64,000 nucleotides of DNA from Streptomyces beigongshangae (GCF_019710745.1 NZ_JAHKJW010000003.1:1-64000), one strand, 5' to 3'; counted from the first letter of the stretch, positions 33,944 through 42,562 are shown. Made by a program: numbers and translations. Notes: generated by a model from the sequence alone, not told the origin.

Positions 33944-35098
33944 TCACCGTCCCTTCGGGAGCCCCAGGATCCGCTCGGCCACGATGTTCCGCTGGATCTG
34001 CGAGGTGCCGGCGGCGATGGTGTACGAGAGCGACGACAGCCGGTCCGCCGTCCACCGCCGGTCCAGGTCGAGCCCGTCGGGGCCCAGCACCTCCGCCGCC
34101 GCGTCGTACAGCTCCTGGCGCGCCTGCGAGTACCGCAGTTTGAAGACCGAGCCGCCCGCGCCCGGCACTCCCCCGGTCCGCTCCGCCTCGCTCACGTTCC
34201 ACTGCGTCAGCCGCCACAGGGCCCGGAACTCGGCGTTGAGCCTGCCGAGCCTGCGGCGCAGCGGTACGTCGTCCCAGCGGCCGTTCGCGCGGGCCTCGTA
34301 CGCCAGTTCACGAAGGACGCGCCGGCAGGCGACCACCTCGCCCACGAAGGCGGTGCCGCGTTCGAAGGACAGCGTCACCATGGTCACGCGCCAGCCGTCG
34401 TTCTCCTCGCCGACCCGGTTGCCGACGGGCACCCGCACCTCGTCGAGGAAGACCTCCGCGAACTCGGCCGAACCCGCCAGGGTGCGCAGCGGGCGTACCG
34501 TGATCCCCGGCGCGTCCATCGGCATCGCGAGCCAGGTGATCCCGCGGTGCTTCGGCGCCTTCGGGTCGGTGCGCACCAGCAGTTCGCACCAGTCGGCGAC
34601 CTCGGCGTGCGAGGTCCAGATCTTGGAGCCGCTGACCACGTAGTCGTCGCCGTCCCGGTGCGCGCGCGTGCGCAGTGCCGCCAGGTCGGAGCCGGCGTCC
34701 GGCTCGCTGAACCCCTGGCACCACACCTCCTCGCCGCGCAGCACGGGCGGCAGCCAGCGCGCCCGCTGCGCGGCGCCGCCCTCCGCGGCGATCGTGGGCC
34801 CGGCGTGCAGCAGCCCGACGAAGTTGGCCCCCACGTAGGGGGCGCCCGCCTTCTCCGTCTCCTCCAGGAAGATCAGGTGCCGGGTCGGTGTGGCCCCGCG
34901 GCCGCCCGCGTCGACGGGCCAGTGCAGGCCCGCGTACCCGGCGTCGTACAGCAGGCGCTGCCAGCCGAGGTCGTACGCGCGCCGGCCGGGCCAGTCGTCG
35001 GGCGAGGGCTTCGGGGGGAGCCCGGGGAGCACCGCGGCGAGCCACTCCCGCAGCCGCGCCCGGAACTCCTCGTCCCCGGGCGTGCAGGAGAGGTCCAT
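33944..35098 (-). CDS. Acyl-CoA dehydrogenase family protein, large partner
   Basis: 384 residues from ATG 35098, one base shared with the stop of the amidohydrolase (TGATG). Full-length desaturase: GDEEFRARLREWLAAVLPGL start, WCQGFSEPDAGSDLAALRTR (about 124-143), SGSKIWTSHAEVADW, and the C-terminal GTSQIQRNIVAERILGLPKG. Forms an operon amidohydrolase - this gene - short dehydrogenase. Highly similar in motif pattern to the gene at 28274. Substrate unknown. Confidence 0.92.
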   Translation of the reverse strand: MDLSCTPGDEEFRARLREWLAAVLPGLPPKPSPDDWPGRRAYDLGWQRLLYDAGYAGLHWPVDAGGRGATPTRHLIFLEETEKAGAPYVGANFVGLLHAGPTIAAEGGAAQRARWLPPVLRGEEVWCQGFSEPDAGSDLAALRTRAHRDGDDYVVSGSKIWTSHAEVADWCELLVRTDPKAPKHRGITWLAMPMDAPGITVRPLRTLAGSAEFAEVFLDEVRVPVGNRVGEENDGWRVTMVTLSFERGTAFVGEVVACRRVLRELAYEARANGRWDDVPLRRRLGRLNAEFRALWRLTQWNVSEAERTGGVPGAGGSVFKLRYSQARQELYDAAAEVLGPDGLDLDRRWTADRLSSLSYTIAAGTSQIQRNIVAERILGLPKGR

Positions 35099-36297
35099 CA
35101 CCCGGCGCGGTCGAGGTCGAGGCCCAGCATGCGGATGGCGTTGCCGCGCATCAGCTTGTACACGGTCTCGTCGTCGAGGCCCTTCACATGGTCGAGGGCG
35201 ACCTGCTTGGTGTGCGGGAAGGTCGAGTCGACGTGCGGGTAGTCGGTCTCGAAGGTCGCGTTGTCGCGGCCCACCACGTCCAGCGAGGCGATCCCGTGCC
35301 GGTCGCGGAAGAAGCAGCAGAAGATCTGCCGGTAGTAGTACGTGGACGGCGGCTCGGGGACCAGGTCGCGCACCCCGCCCCAGGCCCGGTGCTCCTCCCA
35401 CACGTCGTCGGCACGCTCCAGCGCGTACGGGATCCAGCCCATCTGCCCCTCGCTGTACGCGAGGGTGAGCCGCGGGAACCGCACGAGCACGCCCGAGAAC
35501 AGGAAGTCCATCATCGACGCCATGGCGTTGTTGAAGCTGAGGGACGCCTGGACGGCGGGCGGGGCGTCGGGGGAGGCGGCGGGCATCTGGCTGCTGCTGC
35601 CGATGTGCATGTTGACGACCGTGCCGGTCTCCTGGCAGACCGCGAAGAACGGGTCCCAGTAGCCGGAGTGGATGGACGGCAGCCCCAGGTGGGTGGGGAT
35701 CTCGGAGAAGGTCACGGCCCGCACCCCGCGGGCCGCGTTGCGGCGGATCTCGGCGACCGCGAGGCCGATGTCCCAGAGCGGGACGATGCACAGCGGGATG
35801 AGCCGGCCGCCGCTGTCGCCGCACCACTCCTCGACCATGAAGTCGTTGTACGCGCGCACGCAGGCCAGCGCCACCTCCTTGTCCCGCGCCTCGGCGAAGG
35901 TCTGCCCGCAGAACCGCGGGAAGGTCGGGAAGCACAGGCTCCCCTCCACGTGGTTGGCGTCCATGTCCTTGAGCCGCTCGGCCGGGTCCCAGCACCCGGG
36001 CCGCATCTCCTCGCGGGTGATCCCCTCCAGGGTCATCTCGTCCCGGTCGAAGCCGACGGCCGCGATGTTGCGCTTGTACGGGAACTTCAGGTCCTCGTAG
36101 ATCCACCAGTCGGCCGGCGGCCCGTCCGGGTCCATGGTGATCCGGTACCTGCCCGCCACGTACTCCAGCTCGCCGATGCCGGCCGTCAGCGGCTTGGGCC
36201 CGCGGTCCCGGTACTTCGCGGGCAGCCAGGTCTCGAACAGGTGCGCGGGCTCGATCACGTGGTCGTCGACGCTGATGATCCGGGGCAGTTCGGTCAT
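35098..36297 (-). CDS. Amidohydrolase family protein (ACMSD/PF04909 type)
   Basis: 399 residues from ATG 36297. TIM-barrel metal-dependent hydrolase or decarboxylase: ISVDDHVIEPAHLFETWLPA (about 8-27; D/H near metal), FPTFPRFCGQTFAEARD (about 123-139), THLGLPSIHSGYWDPFFAVC (about 200-219), HIGSSSQMP and the terminal FETDYPHVDSTFPHTK (about 353-368) with the conserved Asp. First gene of the operon with two acyl-CoA dehydrogenase genes. Enzymes of this subgroup open rings or decarboxylate; regulon operators lie upstream. Confidence 0.88.
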   Translation of the reverse strand: MTELPRIISVDDHVIEPAHLFETWLPAKYRDRGPKPLTAGIGELEYVAGRYRITMDPDGPPADWWIYEDLKFPYKRNIAAVGFDRDEMTLEGITREEMRPGCWDPAERLKDMDANHVEGSLCFPTFPRFCGQTFAEARDKEVALACVRAYNDFMVEEWCGDSGGRLIPLCIVPLWDIGLAVAEIRRNAARGVRAVTFSEIPTHLGLPSIHSGYWDPFFAVCQETGTVVNMHIGSSSQMPAASPDAPPAVQASLSFNNAMASMMDFLFSGVLVRFPRLTLAYSEGQMGWIPYALERADDVWEEHRAWGGVRDLVPEPPSTYYYRQIFCCFFRDRHGIASLDVVGRDNATFETDYPHVDSTFPHTKQVALDHVKGLDDETVYKLMRGNAIRMLGLDLDRAG

Positions 36298-36322
36298 GGG
36301 TCCGGCCTCTCCGACGGTATAT

Positions 36323-36435
36323 CCGATGGTCCGACGACATATCTGATGGACCGTCAGAACGCAGGCTAACCCCGCCCCCCTGGACCGACAAGGCGCCGGG
36401 GCCTACGCTCCCCGACAAATCTGACTAACCGTCAG
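36323..36435. promoter_or_regulatory. Divergent promoter region with regulon operators
   Basis: CTGATGGACCGTCAG at 36343-36357 and CTGACTAACCGTCAG at 36421-36435 are good copies; CCGATGGTCCGACGA at 36323-36337 is a degenerate third copy in the same 5-5-5 layout. They lie between the amidohydrolase operon (minus) and the AMP-forming ligase gene (plus), 17-110 bp upstream of the ligase ATG. Confidence 0.65.
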
Positions 36436-36452
36436 CTGTGAGGAGCACGGGC

Positions 36453-37964
36453 ATGCCTACGGACACCGCACACGCGCTGGGCGCCTCCCGCACGTTCTGG
36501 GAACTGGTCGAGCGGCGTGCCGCGCTCACCCCGGACCGCCCGGTCCTCCTCCAGGGCGACCGCACCCTCACCTTCGAGGGGCTGCGCTCCGGCGCGGAGC
36601 GGACCGCGGCGGGCCTGTACGGCATGGGCGTACGCCCCGGGACCGTGGTCGCCTGGCAGCTGCCCACCCGCATCGAGACCGTGCTCCTGGCGATGGCCCT
36701 GGCCCGGCTCGGCGCCGTCCAGTCACCGGTGATCCCCTTCTACCGCGACCGCGAGGTCGCCTTCGCGCTGGACGGCTCGCGGGCCGCGTTCTTCGCCGTC
36801 CCCGGCCGGTGGCGCGGTTTCGACCACACGGCGATGGCCCGGCGCCTCGGCGCGCGCGGCGTCTTCGAGGCGTACGGCGCGCTCCCCGCCGGGGACCCCT
36901 CGGTGCTCCCCCCGCCCCCCGCCGACGGCACCGGTGTGCGCTGGATCTACTGGACCTCCGGCACGACGTCCGACCCCAAGGGCGTGCTGCACACGGACCG
37001 CTCGCTGATCGCCGGCGGCTCCTGCCTCGCCCACGCGCTGCACCTGTCGGCGGACGACGTCGGCTCGATCGCGTTCCCCTTCGCCCACATAGGCGGCCCC
37101 GACTACCTGGTCATGCTGCTGCTGTACGGGTTCCCCGCCGTCCTCCTCGAGAAGTTCGCGCTGCCGGACGACCTGGCGGAGTTCCGCGAACACGGGGTGA
37201 CGGTGGCGGGCGGCTCCACGGCGTTCTACTCGATGTTCCTGGCCGAACAGCGCAAGCAGCCGGGCACGCGGCCCGTCCCGACGCTGCGCCTGCTGGCGGG
37301 CGGCGGCGCGCCCAAGCCCTCCGAGCTGCACCGGGCCGTCGTACGCGAGATGGGGGTGCGGCTGGCCCACGGGTACGGCATGACCGAGGTCCCGATGATC
37401 ACCATGGGCTCGCCGGACGACTCCGAGGAGGACCTCGCGACGACCGCGGGAAGGCCCCCCGAGGGCATGGAGATCCGGATCGTGGAGGGGGAGGTACGGC
37501 TGCGCGGGGAGGCGGTCTGCCGGGGCTACCTGGACCCGGCGCAGACGGCGGAGGCATTCGACGGGGACGGGTTCCTCCGCACGGGGGACCTGGGGCACCT
37601 CACCGACAGCGGCCACCTCGTCCTGACGGGCCGTCTCAAGGACGTCATCATCCGCAAGGGCGAGAACATCTCCGCCCAGGAGATAGAGGACCTGCTGCAC
37701 CGCCATCCCGGCGTCGGCGACGTCGCGGTGATAGGGCTGCCGGACGCGGAGCGCGGGGAGCGGGTGTGCGCGGTCCTGGAACAGCCGCCGGCGGCCGAGC
37801 CGCTCACCCTGGAGGGGCTGTCGTCCTATCTGCGCGCGGAAGGACTGTCCGTGCACAAGCTGCCGGAGCAGCTGGAGGTGGTGGACGCCCTTCCGCGCAA
37901 CGAGACCCTGCGCAAGGTGCTCAAGTACCGGCTCAGGGAGCGCTACTCGGGGACCGTGAAGTAA
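36453..37964 (+). CDS. AMP-forming acyl-CoA ligase (cyclohexanecarboxylate-type)
   Basis: 503 residues from ATG 36453, AGGAG 7 bp upstream; an upstream in-frame GTG at 36438 lies within the operator/ribosome-site region and is less likely. ANL superfamily: the A3 P-loop IYWTSGTTSDPKGVLHTDRS (about 166-185), YGMTEVP (about 307-313), FLRTGDLGHL (about 370-379) and the hinge GRLKDVIIRKGENISAQEIE (about 389-408) with the C-terminal catalytic Lys region PRNETLRKVLKYRLRE. Likely activates a free acid to its CoA thioester at the start of the pathway encoded by the regulon. It converges on the EF-hand gene with a 22-bp overlap. Confidence 0.92.
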   Translation: MPTDTAHALGASRTFWELVERRAALTPDRPVLLQGDRTLTFEGLRSGAERTAAGLYGMGVRPGTVVAWQLPTRIETVLLAMALARLGAVQSPVIPFYRDREVAFALDGSRAAFFAVPGRWRGFDHTAMARRLGARGVFEAYGALPAGDPSVLPPPPADGTGVRWIYWTSGTTSDPKGVLHTDRSLIAGGSCLAHALHLSADDVGSIAFPFAHIGGPDYLVMLLLYGFPAVLLEKFALPDDLAEFREHGVTVAGGSTAFYSMFLAEQRKQPGTRPVPTLRLLAGGGAPKPSELHRAVVREMGVRLAHGYGMTEVPMITMGSPDDSEEDLATTAGRPPEGMEIRIVEGEVRLRGEAVCRGYLDPAQTAEAFDGDGFLRTGDLGHLTDSGHLVLTGRLKDVIIRKGENISAQEIEDLLHRHPGVGDVAVIGLPDAERGERVCAVLEQPPAAEPLTLEGLSSYLRAEGLSVHKLPEQLEVVDALPRNETLRKVLKYRLRERYSGTVK

Positions 37965-38455
37965 CGGGCGAAGGCGTCCACGATGTCGGGCTCGCCCACG
38001 ACGCCGTCGGCGTCCGCGTCGAGCGCGCCGGCCGCCGCGGCGGCGGTCTCCCCGGAGGCGCCCAGGGCCCTGAGGATCCGCGTCGCCTCGTCGACGGTCA
38101 CCGAGCCGTCCCCGTCGCCGTCCGCGACGGCGAGCGCCGCGTCCAGGAAGGGGCGGGCGATCTCGGCGAACCGCTCGGGGTTGTCCCGCAGCCGCTTCAC
38201 CGCGCCGCCCACGAACTCCTCGCGGGTGATCCGCTGGTCGCCGTCCCGGTCCGCTATGCCGGCCATGCCCTGCCAGAATGCCTCCGCGCCGGCGTAGAGG
38301 GCCTGGCCCTTGTCGGACCGGGCCGCCGTGCCGAACTCGGCGAGCAGCGCCTTGGTCGCCGCGTTGAAGTCCTCGCGGTCGATGTAGCCGTTGCCGTCCT
38401 GGTCGAAGCCGGCGAACCGGGCGGCGATCTTCCGCTCGTACTCGGTACTGACCAT
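37943..38455 (-). CDS. EF-hand calcium-binding protein (calerythrin-like)
   Basis: 170 residues, ATG 38455. Four EF-hand loops: DQDGNGYIDREDF (about 18-30), DRDGDQRITREEF (about 68-80), DGDGDGSVTVDEA (about 112-124) and DADADGVVGEPDI (about 147-159). This is the arrangement of calerythrin-type bacterial calmodulin-like proteins, which bind calcium in the cytoplasm, probably as buffers or signal proteins in development. The last loop lacks the usual Glu at position 12 (Asp instead). Its 3' end overlaps the ligase by 22 bp. It is not obviously part of the regulon. Confidence 0.92.
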   Translation of the reverse strand: MVSTEYERKIAARFAGFDQDGNGYIDREDFNAATKALLAEFGTAARSDKGQALYAGAEAFWQGMAGIADRDGDQRITREEFVGGAVKRLRDNPERFAEIARPFLDAALAVADGDGDGSVTVDEATRILRALGASGETAAAAAGALDADADGVVGEPDIVDAFARYFTVPE

Positions 38456-38617
38456 GTCTTTCGGGCCGCCTTACCTCACGTGGGTGCGTCTGGCAGGGAG
38501 CGTACGACGACCGGACCCCGCGGGGAGCCGGAAAACGACGCCTGTGCCAAGACAGGGGGAAATCCGGGACAACGGCGTCACGGACCTACAGACGATCTTC
38601 CCCGTGCGCGGCGGTCC

Positions 38618-38992
38618 TCACGCCGGGATCTCCCTCGACCCGTCGTCGACGGCGGCCGCCACATCGGGGTACACGTCGAAGAGCCTGCGCACGCCGAGGG
38701 CGCCGAGGACCCGGTTGACGTGCGAGCCGTCCGCGCCGCCCTGCGCGGGCAGGATCACCCGGAGCCGCCCCTGGCAGGAGCGGATCAGCCGCCGCCCGCC
38801 GATCAGGACCCCGACACCGCTGGAGTCGCAGAACAGGACGCCGGACAGGTCGAGGACGACGTCCCGCCGCCCGTCGGCCACCGCGCTGTGCATCCGCCGC
38901 CGCAGGACCGGTGACGTCACCAGGTCCATGTCGCCCGAGACCCGCACGACGGCCCAGCCGCGCTGTTCGCCTTCGGTCACCCTGAGCGTCAC
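38618..38992 (-). CDS. STAS-domain anti-sigma factor antagonist
   Basis: 124 residues from GTG 38992 (my choice: VTLRVTEGEQRGWAVVRVSG then starts the STAS fold; longer frames to 39154 add non-conserved residues). Phosphorylatable Ser region: LDLSGVLFCDSSGVGVLIGG (about 56-75), the family's DSSG motif. Such proteins release sigma factors from anti-sigma kinases when dephosphorylated. The nearest genes are the EF-hand protein and the sigma factor at 39460 (divergent), so it may act in that circuit or with the ATP-binding protein at 31948. Confidence 0.82.
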   Translation of the reverse strand: MTLRVTEGEQRGWAVVRVSGDMDLVTSPVLRRRMHSAVADGRRDVVLDLSGVLFCDSSGVGVLIGGRRLIRSCQGRLRVILPAQGGADGSHVNRVLGALGVRRLFDVYPDVAAAVDDGSREIPA

Positions 38993-39459
38993 GCGCCTGT
39001 CCCCCGCTCGACGATGGACGATGCCGGACTCCGGACGGTCCTGAAGGACCCGAACCGGAAGGACCGCACCCGGAAAAGAAACGGAATCACTTACTTCGCT
39101 TCCCTGGTGCGTGGCTGCCCCGCTCTCCGCCCCGCGAAACACGCACGGCCGCATCGAACACGTACGGAAGAACCGTCCGAACCCTCACGATCACCACTCA
39201 ATCATCGCCAAACGCCTACTTGATGACAAGGCGTTACGCACCGGATCATCCTCGGGCGCGGCGTGGCCCCGTCCGCGCACGATGTGACCGGGGCCTTACC
39301 ATCCCGCTCCCGTCCAGGTGCGGGCATTGCCGCAAAGGGGCGTGCACGGTCGGGGTGCCGACTACATTCGGGAGGAGGCCGGGGAGGAGAATTCCGGCCG
39401 GTGGGCACGGGAACAGGCACAGGCACAGGGCACGGCACGAGCAGGGGCGAGGGGGCCGC
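38993..39459. other. Gene-free 465-bp divergent region before the sigma factor
   Basis: Between the STAS gene (minus) and the ECF sigma factor (plus). Contains an AACGCCT...AGGCGTT inverted repeat (about 39209-39234) with an 11-bp loop, and a GC-poor patch near 39060-39100. No -35/-10 elements convincing enough to name. The ATG of the sigma factor has GAGGGGG upstream. Confidence 0.4.
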
Positions 39460-40053
39460 ATGGCCAAGAGGGACGCGCCACCCCGCTGGGACCGCAAGAT
39501 GCAGCAGCGGCTCGCACGGGGCGAGGCCGCCGCGCTCGGCGAGCTGTACGACCGGTTCGCCTCGCTCGTGCACGGTCTCGCCCACCGGGTGCTCGGCGAC
39601 GAGCGCGCGGCCGACGGCATCACCCGCGAGGTCTTCGCGCACGTCTGGGAGAACCCCGAGTCGTACGACCCCAGGCAGGGCCCGCTGCGCTCCTGGCTCG
39701 CCACGCTGACCCACCGCCTCGCCGTCCAGCGCCTGCGCACCACGGAGATCGCGGCGCTCGCCTCCGACGGCACGGCCGACACGGACCGGCTGGAGCGCAA
39801 GGTCCACCGCGCCTCGGTGGCGGCCCGCGCCGACTACATCGTCACGTCCATGCCCACCCCGCTGCGGGCCGCCCTGGAACTCGCCTACTTCCAGCGCCGC
39901 GACTACCGCCAGACCGCGGCGGACCTGGGCGTGACGGAGGACGAGGCCCGCCGCCGCCTGCGCCTCGGCCTGCAGCTCCTCTCCACGGCCCACGAAGCCG
40001 GCCCCGGCCCCGGCTCAGGCGGAACGCCGCCCGGACACGGGGGTGCCCGGTGA
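39460..40053 (+). CDS. ECF-type RNA polymerase sigma factor
   Basis: 197 residues from ATG 39460. Region 2: LGELYDRFASLVHGLAHRVL (about 23-42) and REVFAHVWENPESYDP (about 53-68); region 4: ALELAYFQRRDYRQTAADLG (about 137-156) with EDEARRRLRLGLQLL. Short C-terminal Gly/Pro tail. Its stop overlaps the GTG of the following anti-sigma gene (GTGA), a standard sigma/anti-sigma operon. Confidence 0.92.
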   Translation: MAKRDAPPRWDRKMQQRLARGEAAALGELYDRFASLVHGLAHRVLGDERAADGITREVFAHVWENPESYDPRQGPLRSWLATLTHRLAVQRLRTTEIAALASDGTADTDRLERKVHRASVAARADYIVTSMPTPLRAALELAYFQRRDYRQTAADLGVTEDEARRRLRLGLQLLSTAHEAGPGPGSGGTPPGHGGAR

Positions 40054-41453
40054 CCGCCCCGGACCCTTCCGGCCCGGACTCCTCCGACCGGGTCCCGCCC
40101 GGCCCGGGCGACCGGGCCGGGCGGGACCCGCACCGCCACGACGCCGGGCCGCCGGACGACGGGGACGGAGGAGGCAGGGGCGGGCGCGCCGGGCCGGACC
40201 GTGCCCGTCCCCCGCGCATACCCACGCCCCGCTCGTCCGTCGAGGACACGGGCCTGCCCCTGGCCGCCCCACCGTCCCCCACGCCCTCCACCTCAGCCGG
40301 GTCCGCCGGGCCCCCCGTGCCCGCCGGGTCCGTTCCTCCTCCCGCCCTCGATCACCAGGTGCTGAAGGCCCTGCTCGGGGCCTGGGCGCTGGCGGCCTGC
40401 TCCCCCGCGGAGACAGCGGCCGTCGAGGACCACCTGGGCGGCTGCGGCGCCTGCGCCGAGGAGGCGCTGCGGCTGCGCGAGGCGGTCGGCCTGCTGCACC
40501 GGCCGGAGAGCCTCGACCTGGACCCCGCCCTGCGCACCCGCGTCCTGGAGTCGTGCCTGGGCCGCCGCCCGCCCCGTATCCCGGTGCCCTCCTGGGCGAT
40601 GCCGTACGACGCGGAGACCGCCCGCCTGGACGCCCTGCTCCAGGACATCGGCGACGCGGAGTGGCACGCCCCCGTACGGCTGCGCTGGTTCGACGGCGAC
40701 GAACCCACGAGCCGCCGCACCACCGTCGCCGGGGTCATCGCCCACCTCCTGACCGTGGACGGCCTCGTCGCCGTCACGCTCGGCCTGGACGACCCCCTGG
40801 ACACCGCGGCGGACGCCCCCGGCCCCGCCGCCCGCACCGAGGCGTGCTGGCGCGCCGCGCCCTTCCCGCCCACCCGCTCCGTGCACGGCCCGTGGCGCGA
40901 GCAGTCCCACAACCTCGTCCGTACGGCGGCCTTCGCGACCGACGGGGGCTCCGGCCGCCTGCCCGTCCCGTACGGCGACTTCGAACTCCCGCTGCGGGAC
41001 GCGATGCTGGACCGCGCCTTCGAGACCTGGGTGCACGCCGGGGACATCGCGGACGCGGTCGACTACCCGTACGAACCGCCCGCGCCCCGCCACCTGCACG
41101 CGATGATCGACCTGGGCGCCCGCCTGCTCCCGTCCGCCCTGGCCGCCCGCCGCCGGGCGGGCCTCACGGCACCCGGCCGGACCCGCCACCTGGCCCCGGC
41201 CGGCACCCCCGGCCGCAGTCTCCGCCTGGAGATCGAGGGCCTGGGCGGCGGGGAGTGGCTCATCCCCCTCGACTCCCCAGCCGCACCGGCCTCCCCCGAC
41301 CACGAGGTGGCCCACGTGGCCCTGGACGGCGTGGAGTTCTGCCAGCTCGCGGCGGGGCACATCTCCCCCGAGGAGGCGGCGGCGGGCCAGCTGGGCGACC
41401 GCGAGGCGATCAGGGACGTACTCTTCGCGGCGGCGTCACTGAGCCGTATTTGA
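40050..41453 (+). CDS. Zinc-finger anti-sigma factor fused to a maleylpyruvate-isomerase-like domain
   Basis: 467 residues from GTG 40050. A Pro/Gly/Asp-rich leader (about 1-105), then an anti-sigma zinc finger around VEDHLGGCGACAEEALRLRE (about 131-150; H-x3-C-x2-C as in zf-HC2/RsrA-type proteins), a linker, and a DinB/MDMPI-type domain (about 190-455) with VAGVIAHLLTVDGLVAVTLG, FETWVHAGDIADAVDYP. MDMPI domains are mycothiol-dependent or thiol-linked; this suggests that the anti-sigma factor could sense a thiol or metal state, a reading by analogy. It is coupled to the sigma factor by a 4-bp overlap. No membrane helix, so it acts in the cytoplasm. Confidence 0.85.
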   Translation: MTAPDPSGPDSSDRVPPGPGDRAGRDPHRHDAGPPDDGDGGGRGGRAGPDRARPPRIPTPRSSVEDTGLPLAAPPSPTPSTSAGSAGPPVPAGSVPPPALDHQVLKALLGAWALAACSPAETAAVEDHLGGCGACAEEALRLREAVGLLHRPESLDLDPALRTRVLESCLGRRPPRIPVPSWAMPYDAETARLDALLQDIGDAEWHAPVRLRWFDGDEPTSRRTTVAGVIAHLLTVDGLVAVTLGLDDPLDTAADAPGPAARTEACWRAAPFPPTRSVHGPWREQSHNLVRTAAFATDGGSGRLPVPYGDFELPLRDAMLDRAFETWVHAGDIADAVDYPYEPPAPRHLHAMIDLGARLLPSALAARRRAGLTAPGRTRHLAPAGTPGRSLRLEIEGLGGGEWLIPLDSPAAPASPDHEVAHVALDGVEFCQLAAGHISPEEAAAGQLGDREAIRDVLFAAASLSRI

Positions 41454-41606
41454 CTTGCGCCTCGGGCTGAAGCCCGAGGATTCCGGCCTTCTCGACTTGT
41501 TGCTGTACCGCTACGCGGCACGGGGTCCGGTCGGGAATCCGTGGCTTCCTGTTTCTTCGCGCCGACGCACCGCACAGGCGCACGAACCCACCGTCGGCCG
41601 AAACCG
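41454..41606. mobile_element. Possible relict right end of an IS200/IS605-family element
   Basis: Just after the anti-sigma stop, read on the minus strand, the sequence GGAATCCTCGGGCTTCAGCC continues to CCGAGG (perfect hairpin, 41459-41478) and then CGCAAGTCAAA. This hairpin-then-GTCAA pattern is typical of the right end of IS200/IS605 elements (3' end of tnpB and its guide RNA). The preceding reading frame (GFVRLCGASARRNRKPRIPD, AVQQQVEKAGILGLQPE) resembles the degenerate tail left by tnpB-type elements. No transposase is intact. The same hairpin may serve as terminator for purU/anti-sigma. Confidence 0.4.
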
Positions 41607-42473
41607 TCAGTCGAAAACGACGGTCCGCCGCCCATTGAGCAGGATCCGCCGCTCCGCGTGCCACTTCACGGCCCGCGCCAGCGCCTGGCACTCCACGTCC
41701 CGCCCCACGGCCACGAGCTGCTCCGGGGTGACCTGGTGCCCCACCCGCTCGACCTCCTGCTCGATGATCGGCCCCTCGTCGAGGTCGGCCGTCACGTAGT
41801 GCGCGGTCGCGCCGATCAGCTTCACTCCCCGCACATGTGCCTGGTGGTACGGCTTCGCCCCCTTGAAGCTCGGCAGGAACGAGTGGTGGATGTTGATGAT
41901 CCGCCCGCTCAGCTGCTTGCACAGGTCGTCGGAGAGCACCTGCATGTACCGCGCGAGCACCACCAGCTCCACGTCCTGCTCCCGCACCAGCCGCAACAGC
42001 TCCGCCTCGGCCTGCGGCTTGTTGTCCTTGGTGACCGGGATGTGCCGGAACGGCACGCCGTACGACGCCACCAGCTCGGCGAAGTCCGTGTGGTTGGACA
42101 CCACCGCCACGATCTCCACCGGCAGCGCCCCGATGCGCGCCCGGAACAGCAGGTCGTTCAGGCAGTGCCCGAACCGGCTGACCATCAGCACGACCCGCAT
42201 CCGGTCCTCGGCCTGGTTTATCCGCCAGTCCATCTGGAAGGAGTCACCGATCGCCGCGAAGCTCGCCCGCAGCTTCTCCACCGTCACCGGCGACTCCGCC
42301 GAGAAGTGGACCCGCATGAAGAACAGCCCCGTGTCCCGGTCGCCGAACTGCTGGCTGTCCTCGATGTTGCACCCGGTCATGAAGAGATAGCTCGACACCG
42401 CGTGCACGATGCCCTGCTTGTCGGGGCAGGAGAGGGTGAGGACGTACTGCTCGGGCGCGGCCTGCTCGTTCAT
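41607..42473 (-). CDS. purU: Formyltetrahydrofolate deformylase
   Basis: 288 residues. Hydrolyses 10-formyl-tetrahydrofolate to formate and tetrahydrofolate, balancing one-carbon pools. N-terminal ACT domain (about 8-85: YVLTLSCPDKQGIVHAVSSY), then the formyltransferase fold with IPVTKDNKPQAEAELLRLV, LARYMQVLSDDL, and the catalytic block IINIHHSFLPSFKGAKPYHQ (about 195-214; Asn, His) and LDEGPIIEQEV (about 234-244; Asp). Standard length for PurU. It is monocistronic, upstream of the possible IS relict. Confidence 0.95.
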   Translation of the reverse strand: MNEQAAPEQYVLTLSCPDKQGIVHAVSSYLFMTGCNIEDSQQFGDRDTGLFFMRVHFSAESPVTVEKLRASFAAIGDSFQMDWRINQAEDRMRVVLMVSRFGHCLNDLLFRARIGALPVEIVAVVSNHTDFAELVASYGVPFRHIPVTKDNKPQAEAELLRLVREQDVELVVLARYMQVLSDDLCKQLSGRIINIHHSFLPSFKGAKPYHQAHVRGVKLIGATAHYVTADLDEGPIIEQEVERVGHQVTPEQLVAVGRDVECQALARAVKWHAERRILLNGRRTVVFD

Positions 42474-42562
42474 GCCCGCCAGGTTCCCACAAACCCCGCG
42501 CCCGGTCCCACGCGTCCCGCCTGACGGACGGGGTCTGCCTGCCCGCTTACGGGTGAGTAGGG

